Below the pieces are notes generated by a model. That model did no database searches. It saw only the letters and a program-made list of their open reading frames with translations, and was not told the DNA's origin. DNA of 6,413 nt from positions 1 through 6,413 of the forward strand of contig JASJEI010000386.1 of NCBI GenBank assembly GCA_030064795.1. Reading direction: 5' to 3'. This DNA comes from Pleurocapsa sp. MO_226.B13. Its GTDB lineage: Bacteria > Cyanobacteriota > Cyanobacteriia > Cyanobacteriales > Xenococcaceae. This document shows positions 1-5,465 of this stretch, one piece after another (the first letter of the stretch is position 1; each line of letters opens with the position of its first letter). The position numbers and the translations under genes are program-made.

Positions 1-1
1 A

Positions 2-40
2 GTATCCTGGGATGAACTGAAAACAGAAGCAGAATTGTGA
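2..40 (+). CDS. C-terminal end of an upstream gene (partial)
   Basis: The frame starting at base 2 reads VSWDELKTEAEL and stops with TGA at 38-40. The composition (W, D, E, K, hydrophilic tail) looks like a real protein C-terminus, but only 12 residues are visible, so this is a weak call. Short tails of this kind occur in small antitoxin-type proteins, among many others; that is only an impression and no family can be assigned. It lies 36 bp before the ATG at 77 on the same strand, so it is probably co-transcribed with the next gene. It is also in the same frame as that gene, separated by the single TGA, so an interrupted longer gene cannot be excluded. Confidence 0.35.
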   Translation, partial: VSWDELKTEAEL

Positions 41-76
41 ATTATTGTATTGAAACGAGCAGGAGATTTGAGTCCG

Positions 77-598
77 ATGTTGTGGGGGATGGAATTATCA
101 TGGGTAAAGGAAGAGATTATACGTAGATATCAGCCAACTTTAAAAAAATATGGCGTTTATTTTGACGAAGAAATATGCAGTCTAATTGAAAATTGTCCTC
201 AAGACTTAGAATGCCGAATACAAGCTTTTATAGGCTGGTTTCTTAGCTTGGAATATCGTGCTGTATTAGAAGATCGACCTCTACATCTACCAGATGCCAA
301 TGAAACTTTAGCTAGAGCTTTTCAAGAAGAATGGAAGCCGACTGCATTTCAGACAGAAAGATTATTACAAGCTAATTTATTTTCTGTGGATTTAGCAATG
401 AGAAATAAACTGGCAGAAATAAATTTCTTTAGAGCGATCGCTTATGAAATACCCCACAACTCTACCAAAATTAAGTTTTTTCATCGGGGTGTAATGATTT
501 GGCAAGAAGATATTTCTAATTTATTAAAAGTATCTAATCGTGGATTAATTGAGATGTATAAATTTCAAGTTAGACAGTATAAAGAGAAACTAACGTAA
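77..598 (+). CDS. Hypothetical protein, 173 aa, unrecognised family
   Basis: I do not recognise this protein. The frame is open from a TTG at 50. I chose ATG 77 because AGGAG at 61-65 lies 11 bases upstream, a usable Shine-Dalgarno spacing; ATG 89 has no spaced purine box. The product is soluble-looking, with no signal peptide or membrane segment, and is rich in charged and aromatic residues and predicted helix (SWVKEEIIRRYQPTLKKYG near the start, then a middle part around LLQANLFSVDLAMRNKLAEI, and a basic tail ending QVRQYKEKLT). Cys occurs twice early (EEICSLIENCPQD) without a zinc-finger spacing. Codon use is AT-richer than in pheT, which could suggest accessory or acquired DNA. One HIP1 site (434-441) lies inside. 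It converges with pheT and probably follows the gene ending at 40 in an operon. No clear + strand terminator follows the stop. Confidence 0.7.
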   Translation: MLWGMELSWVKEEIIRRYQPTLKKYGVYFDEEICSLIENCPQDLECRIQAFIGWFLSLEYRAVLEDRPLHLPDANETLARAFQEEWKPTAFQTERLLQANLFSVDLAMRNKLAEINFFRAIAYEIPHNSTKIKFFHRGVMIWQEDISNLLKVSNRGLIEMYKFQVRQYKEKLT

Positions 599-679
599 GA
601 TGATTAATTGTTTAATTGTAAGTTAATAGTTTATATTTTCTTTGCTTGTTGTTGAATTTGATCGAGAAAAGATAAAAAT

Positions 680-730
680 TTAACTCTGCAAAGTTACATC
701 AAACTTCTTGACTAAAGTATCTCTTACCTT
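680..730 (-). pseudogene. Remnant of a second pheT 3' end (16 codons plus stop)
   Basis: On the - strand this stretch reads KVRDTLVKKFDVTLQS followed by TAA (stop at 680-682). The live pheT ends [16 protein letters not shown] followed by TAA at 829-831. The two match at 14 of 16 residues with no gap, at a constant offset of 149 bp. At the DNA level 38 of 51 bases match. Eight of the 13 differences fall in six codons that still encode the same residue (Leu CTA/TTG, Arg CGC/AGA, two Val, Asp, Lys). Further upstream on the - strand the similarity ends abruptly: the next residues are TNGCIEF after a stop at 752-754, not the DPVHQ of pheT. The remnant lies beyond the pheT terminator, has no start or ribosome binding site, and is too short to function. 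It is most simply a scar of an older or foreign pheT copy. Confidence 0.75.
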
Positions 731-763
731 AAATTCAATACAGCCATTTGTTTAAATCTATTG

Positions 764-792
764 AAAAAAGCTTAACCGAAGTTCAGTTAAGC
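764..792 (-). terminator. Intrinsic terminator of pheT
   Basis: On the - strand GCTTAAC (792-786) pairs perfectly with GTTAAGC (776-770) and is followed at once by six T (769-764). The intervening TGAACTTCG can add a G-T wobble, a G-C and an A-T pair, giving about 10 pairs closed by a three-base loop. The hairpin begins 36 bases after the pheT stop, the classical arrangement for Rho-independent termination. Read on the + strand the hairpin is followed by CCTTGTATT rather than a T run, so it should work mainly for pheT. Confidence 0.85.
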
Positions 793-828
793 CTTGTATT
801 ATTATACTGTTTAATTAAATTACCGAAT

Positions 829-3264
829 TTAACTTCTTAGAGTTACATCAAACTTTTGAACTAAAGTGTCGCGAACTTTCTGATGTACTGGATCGACATC
901 TCGATCGGTTAAAGTGCGATCGCTTGCTTGGTAGACTAAGTTAAATGCCAAACTCCGTTGTCCTTCGGGGACGTTTTTACCTTTGTATTCGTCAAAGACT
1001 GATACTTTTTGTAGTAATTTTCCACCCGCTTTATTCATCGCTTTGGTAATTTCGGCAACGGATAAATCTAAAGGTGCGAAGAAAGCTAGATCGCGATCCG
1101 AACCTGGATAGGTAGAGTAAGGTTTTAACTTGGGCGTAATAACAGAATCTCTGTTAAGTACGGTTAACAAGAGACTAAAATCTAATTCAAACAAATATAC
1201 TTCATCAGGCAAATCTTTCTCTCGCGCTAGTTGTGGATGAATTTGTCCGAAGACACCTAGTTTTTGTCCTTGCAACCATAGTGCAGCAGTACGCCCCGGA
1301 TGGAGTCTTGACTGGCTATTTTCCGAGCGATATTCGACACTAATACCCAGATTACTAAAGACATTTTCCAGCATTCCCTTGGCATCGTACCAAGACATGG
1401 GCGTACCTTTGCCACCATTTACCCACAAGCCTTCGGTAATAATGTTACCGCCCATAATTCCCGCCAGAGAGTCTTTTTCTTTTAGTTCTCCATCTTCTTC
1501 CCAGAATACCCGTTCGATTTCAAAGGCGTTTAAGGCAACGTTACCTTGGGCTAAATTATAAGAAAAGGAATCTAGCAAACCAGAGAATAATTCCCCTCGC
1601 AGTGCCGAATATTCCGCAAACAAAGGATTAGAGAGAGTTACTTCTTTTCCTGTTGGTTTAACCAAAGAATACTGTACCACTTCTGTCAAACCCACTCCTC
1701 GTAAAGCAGCGCGAAGTTTATTTTTAATCGCAAATTCAGGAGATAATTGTCCTGGTTCGGTTTTGTCAGGGAGAGTATCAATAAAGCGATCGTAGCCATA
1801 GAGACGGGCGACTTCTTCAATTAGGTCGATTTCTCGCTCTAAGTCGCGATAGCGGTAGGGAGGAACTTTAACAGACCATACATTCTCTTTACCTTCTACT
1901 AGCTTCAGATCGCAGCCCAATGCACCTAAAATTGATTCGACATCGCTAGCTTCAATGTAACCAATACTATCTTCTTTCTCTACTGCACCCAAAAGATGAT
2001 TAATTCGACTTAACCTTAACTCGATCGCCTGTAAACTAGAAAAATCAACACGGCTATCAGCCATAGCTTGGGCTTTGGGAGTACCACCAGCCAGTTCTTG
2101 TAGTAGGGCGATCGCTCTTTTGCAGGCTGATTCTAATTCTACTTGGTTTACACCACGTTCGTAACGGGTAGAAGCTTCGCTACGCATACCTTGGGCGCGG
2201 GAGGAACGACGAATAGCAACGGGATCGAACAATGCTGCTTCTAGGACAATATTAGTAGTGTTGTCATCTACCTCTGTCTCTTCACCTCCCATAACTCCCC
2301 CTAAAGCCACGGGTTGGTCATTTGCCGTAATTAAAAGATTCTCGGTGGTTAAATCGCGTTCTTGTTCGTCTAATGTCTTTAACTTCTCTTCTTCCTTAGC
2401 AAAACGCACGCCGATAGTTAAATCTTCACTTCCTGCAACTTGCTGTAACTTTTCGCGATCGAAGGCGTGTAAAGGTTGTCCCCATTCAAGTAAAACATAG
2501 TTAGTAATATCTACCACATTATTTATCGGACGAGTACCTGCTGCTTCCAGTCGCCATTTCAACCAGTCGGGAGAAGGTGCTATTTTTACTCCTTCCAATA
2601 CCGTACCGATATATGCCATACAAGCATCTGGTTCTTTAACCTCTATGGTTAAAGAGCGATCGCTAACAATATCCTGTTCTTTAACCTCTGGCAATCTTAC
2701 CTTTACACCAGTCAAGGCTGCAACTTCCCGCGCAATACCCACCATACTCAAAGCATCGGCGCGGTTAGCGGTAGTCGCCAAGTCTAAAATGACATCGTTT
2801 AAACCTAACAGAGGGCGCACGTCATCCCCAGGCTGAAGATTATCTTCCTCAAAAATATGTATGCCGTCAGACTCTTTCTCCAAACCCAATTCCGTCAAAG
2901 AACAAATCATCCCCTGCGAAGGTTCGCCCCGCACCTTTTTAGGTTTGAGTTTCAAATCAATTGCAGGTAAATATGTCCCCATCGTAGCCACGGGAACAAA
3001 AATATCCCCCCGCACGTTAGATGCACCACAGACAATATTTAACGGTTCGTCAGATCCGACATCTACCTTACAGACACTTAACTTATCTGCATTCGGGTGT
3101 TGCGATTGCTCCAGAACTCTCCCAACTACCACCCCTTCAGCATTCGCCCGCAAATCGATTAATTCTTCTAGTTCAAATCCTGCTATAGTCAGCACTCTCC
3201 CCAACTCTTCGGGAGACATATCAATATCTACAAATTCTTTTAGCCAGTTTAGAGAGACACGCAT
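829..3264 (-). CDS. pheT: Phenylalanine--tRNA ligase, beta subunit
   Basis: This is the beta chain of the cytoplasmic alpha2-beta2 phenylalanyl-tRNA synthetase, which charges tRNA-Phe with phenylalanine using ATP; the catalytic centre is on the alpha chain (PheS), which is not in this window. At 811 aa it has the usual bacterial length and all expected domains in order. The N-terminal part has the OB-fold tRNA-binding domain (about 40-150; [36 protein letters not shown]). The B3/B4 editing region spans about 215-390 ([14 protein letters not shown] at 244, then [20 protein letters not shown] at 360). The B5 domain is about 415-490 ([26 protein letters not shown]). A catalytic-like core follows, and the C-terminal FDX-ACB anticodon-binding domain is about 716-811 ([13 protein letters not shown], ending DVTLRS). 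ATG 3264 has AAGGG five bases upstream. It appears monocistronic, with its own terminator, and a diverged copy of its tail lies downstream at 680-730. Confidence 0.98.
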   Translation of the reverse strand: MRVSLNWLKEFVDIDMSPEELGRVLTIAGFELEELIDLRANAEGVVVGRVLEQSQHPNADKLSVCKVDVGSDEPLNIVCGASNVRGDIFVPVATMGTYLPAIDLKLKPKKVRGEPSQGMICSLTELGLEKESDGIHIFEEDNLQPGDDVRPLLGLNDVILDLATTANRADALSMVGIAREVAALTGVKVRLPEVKEQDIVSDRSLTIEVKEPDACMAYIGTVLEGVKIAPSPDWLKWRLEAAGTRPINNVVDITNYVLLEWGQPLHAFDREKLQQVAGSEDLTIGVRFAKEEEKLKTLDEQERDLTTENLLITANDQPVALGGVMGGEETEVDDNTTNIVLEAALFDPVAIRRSSRAQGMRSEASTRYERGVNQVELESACKRAIALLQELAGGTPKAQAMADSRVDFSSLQAIELRLSRINHLLGAVEKEDSIGYIEASDVESILGALGCDLKLVEGKENVWSVKVPPYRYRDLEREIDLIEEVARLYGYDRFIDTLPDKTEPGQLSPEFAIKNKLRAALRGVGLTEVVQYSLVKPTGKEVTLSNPLFAEYSALRGELFSGLLDSFSYNLAQGNVALNAFEIERVFWEEDGELKEKDSLAGIMGGNIITEGLWVNGGKGTPMSWYDAKGMLENVFSNLGISVEYRSENSQSRLHPGRTAALWLQGQKLGVFGQIHPQLAREKDLPDEVYLFELDFSLLLTVLNRDSVITPKLKPYSTYPGSDRDLAFFAPLDLSVAEITKAMNKAGGKLLQKVSVFDEYKGKNVPEGQRSLAFNLVYQASDRTLTDRDVDPVHQKVRDTLVQKFDVTLRS

Positions 3265-3269
3265 TTGGG

Positions 3270-3274
3270 CCCTT
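3270..3274 (-). promoter_or_regulatory. Ribosome binding site of pheT
   Basis: AAGGG on the - strand ends five bases before the ATG at 3264. It supports this start, which also gives the family's standard N-terminus [13 protein letters not shown]. Confidence 0.6.
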
Positions 3275-3306
3275 ATTTACGATTTATCTATAATTCCGCA
3301 AAGAGT

Positions 3307-3335
3307 ATTTTAGCGTTAAATCGTTGATGGTTGAA
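3307..3335 (-). promoter_or_regulatory. Possible sigma-70 type promoter of pheT
   Basis: On the - strand TTCAAC (3335-3330) and TAAAAT (3312-3307) are separated by 17 bases. The -10 box fits the consensus at five of six positions; the -35 box is poor at three of six. Transcription would begin near 3300, giving a leader of about 36 bases. In AT-rich DNA such pairs arise by chance, so this is only a candidate. I saw no T-box or long attenuator leader. Confidence 0.25.
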
Positions 3336-3345
3336 GGGAAGTAGG

Positions 3346-3383
3346 GCGATCGCGGTTTATGTCTCATCGGGTAAGGCGATCGC
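3346..3383. repeat. Pair of HIP1 palindromes
   Basis: GCGATCGC occurs at 3346-3353 and again at 3376-3383, exactly 30 bp apart, in the upstream region of pheT. Seven further copies are spread through the window, including inside genes (434, 916, 2108, 2656, 3779, 5383, 5499). An 8-mer would be expected by chance about 0.1 times in this length. This density is the hallmark of HIP1-rich cyanobacterial genomes. The pair shows no obvious operator arrangement. Confidence 0.85.
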
Positions 3384-3460
3384 AGATACAATAAGAAGCT
3401 AAATGTTAATATCTAAACAATGATATTTGAAGAGAAAATGTAATACGCATCATTGTGACT

Positions 3461-3607
3461 GGAATCATAATATTGCCACAAAAGGAAGCATAACTTTGCC
3501 ATCATCGACCCTACAATGCCGATGATTACGTTAGAGAATTTTAGTAATTTTATCTCTACAGGAATCATAATATTGCCGAAAGTTTAAAACGGAAGCATAA
3601 GCTTGCC
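3461..3607 (+). repeat. Array of four 17 bp direct repeats in two pairs
   Basis: Four units of consensus GGAAKCATAAYWTTGCC lie in the same orientation at 3461-3477, 3484-3500, 3561-3577 and 3591-3607. Units 1 and 3 are identical (GGAATCATAATATTGCC). Units 2 and 4 are the G variants GGAAGCATAACTTTGCC and GGAAGCATAAGCTTGCC, so the order is T-form, G-form, T-form, G-form. Gaps are 6, 60 and 13 bases, and the flanks of the identical units are unrelated. Conservation limited to the 17-mer suggests protein-binding sites. Multiple directly repeated transposase-binding sites are known at the ends of IS21-, Tn7- and Mu-type elements, so a solo transposon end is my preferred reading; a regulator array is the alternative. 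TGTGAC at 3454-3459 just before unit 1 could be the outer tip. No inverted partner end is visible in the window. Confidence 0.8.
3501..3526. other. Small inverted repeat inside the 17 bp repeat array
   Basis: ATCATCG (3501-3507) and CGATGAT (3520-3526) form a perfect 7 bp inverted repeat with a 12 base loop, beginning immediately after repeat unit 2. It is the only clear dyad in the 60 bp central gap. No T run follows on either strand, so a terminator is unlikely. It may be a binding site or chance. Confidence 0.4.
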
Positions 3608-3636
3608 AAGAGTAATAAATAAACTATGAACGTCTA

Positions 3637-3652
3637 GAAGCATTACTATTGC
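3637..3652 (+). repeat. Possible degenerate fifth unit of the 17 bp repeat
   Basis: GAAGCATTACTATTGC matches the T-form unit (GAATCATAATATTGC) at 13 positions if one inserted T is allowed. It lies 30 bp after unit 4 in the same orientation. It could be a decayed unit, but similarity at this level can arise by chance in AT-rich DNA. Confidence 0.25.
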
Positions 3653-3680
3653 TTAATTACATAGTATCTACTTTTCTAAT

Positions 3681-3706
3681 TACAGCGGTTTGCATCTAAA
3701 TGTGGG
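3681..3706 (+). repeat. Left terminal inverted repeat of the miniature element
   Basis: The first 14 bases (TACAGCGGTTTGCA) match the right end perfectly. Continuing inwards, 21 of 26 bases match, including GGG at 3704-3706. Confidence 0.8.
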
Positions 3707-3736
3707 AAAATGAAGCGTTGTAAAAATAGACCGTAA

Positions 3737-3948
3737 ATGAAAGCTTATTCGGTAGATTTTCGAGAAAAGATAATTAGTGCGATCGCTCGTTGGTGATAGT
3801 TCAGTCAGAAAAGTTGCACAGCGTTTTGGAGTGAGCAAAAATTGTGTTCAAAAAAATGGTTGATACGCTCATCAAAATAGCGATGGATTTGATGAATCCT
3901 AAACATCTGCGTAACTGGTTTACCCACTGTTGCTACTGTCCCTCATAA
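3737..3948 (+). pseudogene. IS630-type transposase remnant, N- and C-terminus joined, frameshifted
   Basis: ATG 3737 begins MKAYSVDFREKIISAIARW and hits TGA at 3794. Removing one T of the TT at 3790-3791 continues the protein as GDSSVRKVAQRFGVSKNCVQK. Together these form the N-terminal helix-turn-helix typical of IS630-family transposases (xxYSxDFRxKII...G.SxRKVAxRFxVSxxxVQ). A second shift at the run of seven A (3850-3856) leads into MVDTLIK, and then the same frame runs on through IAMDLMNP and KHLRNWFTHCCYCPS to TAA at 3946. To my knowledge that last part resembles the C-terminus of this transposase group. If so, some 270 or more central residues carrying the DDE catalytic motif are absent and the two ends are fused near residue 48. 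The stop lies just before the right inverted repeat, as in intact elements. It is not functional. Confidence 0.78.
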
Positions 3949-3965
3949 ACCTGCAAACCGCTGTA
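3940..3965 (-). repeat. Right terminal inverted repeat of the miniature element
   Basis: Read on the - strand from 3965, it starts TACAGCGGTTTGCA, identical to the left end, then diverges, with 21 of 26 matches overall. It overlaps the stop codon of the transposase remnant. Confidence 0.8.
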
Positions 3966-4068
3966 TCTTCACAACACCCAAATATAGCTTTTAATTTTCA
4001 TAAATTGTCTGGGAATTATATAAGTATGCTCTCTCTTGAGGCTACGCTTAATTCTCACACATAAATAA

Positions 4069-4188
4069 ATGACAACGGAAATTCACGATAAAATCGAACA
4101 AGTTCGCGTAGCGCAGCCATGCCGTGAGGCTTATCGCTTAAAACAATTAGGTAATGCTGTTGCGGAAGATGCTAGTTTATTGGGCTAA
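4069..4188 (+). CDS. Doubtful 39-codon reading frame or gene fragment
   Basis: From ATG 4069 the frame reads MTTEIHDKIEQ, then VRVAQPCREAYR, then LKQLGNAVAEDASLLG, and stops with TAA at 4186. No Shine-Dalgarno sequence precedes the ATG. The middle block is encoded by a palindromic repeat (4102-4137) and is probably an insertion. After the stop the frame soon closes again at 4207. The outer parts look protein-like, so this may be a small gene or a fragment of a lost one. YRLKQLGNAV faintly resembles motif X of C5-cytosine DNA methyltransferases (xxQxGNAVP), but on so few residues this may be chance and the following Pro is missing. I would not assign a function. Confidence 0.2.
   Translation: MTTEIHDKIEQVRVAQPCREAYRLKQLGNAVAEDASLLG
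4102..4137 (+). repeat. REP-like small dispersed repeat (36 bp, 12 codons)
   Basis: The unit begins GTTCGCGTAGCGCAGCC and ends GAGGCTTATCGC. AGCC and GGCT, and outside them GCG and CGC, can pair across the centre to make an imperfect hairpin. The pattern TTCGCGTAGCG ... CTTATCGC is like families of small dispersed repeats known from filamentous and other cyanobacteria; I base this on memory of the pattern. It sits in frame within the doubtful reading frame at 4069-4188. Only one copy is in the window, so its repeated nature cannot be shown here. Confidence 0.4.
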
Positions 4189-4310
4189 TCAGAAGGGATA
4201 GGTATTGTGTAATGCTATCAATTTAATTGCTGTCTTTAAATTGTATTTTAAGCTACCAAACTTTTGATATAAATTTGGGCTTTGTTTGTCAATGCGTAAC
4301 TTCTATTCCC
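4189..4310. other. AT-rich downstream region of the FecR-like gene
   Basis: No gene is visible here. The only structure is an imperfect hairpin at 4256-4278 (CCAAA/TTTGG, up to eight pairs with one G-T). On the - strand it would come about 32 bases after the stop at 4311, but no T run follows, so it is a weak terminator candidate for the FecR-like/TPR pair. On the + strand it is followed by a T-rich stretch. Confidence 0.25.
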
Positions 4311-5465
4311 TTATTCTTTCAATTGATTCAATTCTTCTAGTTGTTCTTCTATCATAGTTGCATTGTCTCGATCTCCAAGTTCTACATAACTCTGCTTTGC
4401 TTGTCTCAACCATCGATCCGTTTCTTCCCATTTTTCGAGGACTACATACATTTCTGCCAGACTAAATTGTGCCTTTGCTCGTTCTTCCAAATATTTGGGT
4501 TCTTGAGCTAGTTCTACTACCTTTAAATATTGAACTTCTGCTAATAACTGGAGTCCTGATTCCCAATATAAATCCCCTAGGATACGGTAGACTGCTGGAA
4601 TTGTACTCCCTTGAGCAACTAAAGCTTCAAGAATTTCTATTGCCTTGGCGGTCAAACTGTAGGTTGCTAAATTCTCAGCAGCCAGGTTGTATGCTGGTGC
4701 TGAATCAGAATTCAGGATATAGTCGGCATAGAAGTTGGCTAATGCTAAGGTTTCTGCTTCATCAGAGAGCTCGAGATTAGTGAGTTGTTCGACATCAGTC
4801 TGTACCTGTTTAAGATCGGTATCGGTAAGCAACACAAATTCTAAACCCGACACATTTTCGTCCTGTGAAGATGTACCTGTATCTGCTTTAATTGTTAGAG
4901 AGTAGAGTTTTCCTGGTCCTAATAGGGGTTCTCCAGGATATACTATTTCCGTCTCACTGACTTTCTGCTGCCAGATCACTTCAGCTGAAGTACTTAAGCT
5001 GATAGTGTAATTACTAGCCTCTGGCACTGCATTCCAACGAAAAGTAGGTTGGCGATCGAGAATTAGAGTTCTACGAGGACTAATGAGGTAGGGAACAGAT
5101 GGATCGGTACCTCCAAGTATACCTCCTACTAATCCAGTCGCTCTGGATCGTCTTAAAGCTCTGGGACAACCATTACTGGCTCCCCACACTCTGCCACTAG
5201 GTACTCTCCATGTTGTTGTTTTATCTGGACATTGTATTATAATTTTGGCTCCTCGATCGAGATAAATAAAATCGTCTTGATTAAGATTAATTTGTGCCCC
5301 TTCGGAAGTAGGGCGATAATCTGACCATTGACGGCGTTTGAGTAGTACTTGTCCTTCTGCTTTGATAATTTGATAGGTAGTAGCGATCGCAGGAGTGACA
5401 GACCCTAGGATTGCTGTTGTGAATATCAAAGTCTTGAAAACGCGCATGATGGTTTGACTATTCAT
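4311..5465 (-). CDS. Secreted FecR-like / FN3-like / TPR protein, 384 aa
   Basis: The likely role is a periplasmic or envelope scaffold; no reaction can be assigned. The start at 5465 is chosen because its ATG overlaps the TGA of the upstream gene (ATGA at 5465-5462), a typical coupling arrangement, and because a signal peptide follows directly: MRVFKTLIFTTAILGSVTPAIA with a probable cleavage after residue 28 (AIA/TT). An in-frame ATG at 5513 lies inside the upstream gene and adds only a polar stretch. Residues 31-95 resemble a FecR-type domain (GQVLLKRRQWSDYRP, a D-F-I-Y-L-D-R-G-A-K core). Cys79 and Cys100 could form a disulfide. Residues 126-195 look like an FN3-type beta domain (PTFRWNAVPEASNYTISL). 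Residues 230-384 are helical with TPR-like units (AVYRILGDLYWESGLQLLAE; AQFSLAEMYVVLEKWEE). Similar architectures occur in cyanobacteria next to TPR, CHAT or CHASE2 genes. No independent ribosome site is visible. Confidence 0.85.
   Translation of the reverse strand: MNSQTIMRVFKTLIFTTAILGSVTPAIATTYQIIKAEGQVLLKRRQWSDYRPTSEGAQINLNQDDFIYLDRGAKIIIQCPDKTTTWRVPSGRVWGASNGCPRALRRSRATGLVGGILGGTDPSVPYLISPRRTLILDRQPTFRWNAVPEASNYTISLSTSAEVIWQQKVSETEIVYPGEPLLGPGKLYSLTIKADTGTSSQDENVSGLEFVLLTDTDLKQVQTDVEQLTNLELSDEAETLALANFYADYILNSDSAPAYNLAAENLATYSLTAKAIEILEALVAQGSTIPAVYRILGDLYWESGLQLLAEVQYLKVVELAQEPKYLEERAKAQFSLAEMYVVLEKWEETDRWLRQAKQSYVELGDRDNATMIEEQLEELNQLKE
5462..5465 (-). promoter_or_regulatory. ATGA stop/start overlap (translational coupling)
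   Basis: On the - strand the ATG of the FecR-like gene (5465-5463) shares two bases with the TGA of the TPR gene (5464-5462). The preceding 25 bases (ending AAAAAAGTCAACC) contain no AGGAG-like box, so reinitiation by ribosomes finishing the TPR gene is the likely way the second protein is made. Confidence 0.7.

Larger units (their letters stand above)
3681..3965 (+). mobile_element. Miniature IS630/Tc1-type element (internally deleted), 285 bp
   Basis: The element is bounded by TACAGCGGTTTGCA at 3681-3694 and its perfect reverse complement TGCAAACCGCTGTA at 3952-3965. The outermost TA on each side fits the TA target duplication of the IS630/Tc1/mariner superfamily, so the element proper is 3683-3963. 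Inside, only the two ends of a transposase gene remain, and the reading frame is broken twice. The size and layout are those of a MITE formed by internal deletion; full IS630 copies are about 1.1-1.2 kb. It cannot encode its own transposase, but with both ends intact it could still be moved by a full-length relative elsewhere in the genome. Confidence 0.82.

Noticed and set aside
50..76. TTG at 50 as start of the first complete gene
   Set aside because: No purine-rich box precedes it at a useful distance, whereas AGGAG lies well placed for ATG 77.
599..640. Terminator for the + strand gene ending at 598
   Set aside because: The stretch is AT-rich with repeated TTAATTG motifs but forms no stable GC-containing hairpin followed by a T run.
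3265..3306. T-box or attenuator leader controlling pheT
   Set aside because: The space between the probable promoter and the ATG is only some tens of bases, with no T-box sequence, no Phe-rich leader peptide and no terminator hairpin.
2861..3313. 150-codon open frame on the + strand, antisense to the pheT start
   Set aside because: It lies almost wholly within a well-conserved pheT, is rich in Ser/Pro/Thr as expected for an antisense shadow, and has no recognisable domain or ribosome site. The shorter + strand frames at 1379, 2258 and 2645 are rejected for the same reason.
3450..3460. CATTGTGAC before repeat unit 1 as a CAST/Tn7-type end box
   Set aside because: It is a short resemblance to end sequences of cyanobacterial Tn7-like elements, present once and without the expected spaced copies. 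It is too weak to claim.
3461..3607. CRISPR array
   Set aside because: The repeats are only 17 bp, the gaps vary from 6 to 60 bases, and there is no leader or cas gene.
4469..4780. 103-codon + strand frame inside the FecR-like gene
   Set aside because: It is a Leu-rich antisense shadow of the TPR helices with no independent signals. The + strand frame at 5977-6198 is likewise a shadow of the TPR gene.
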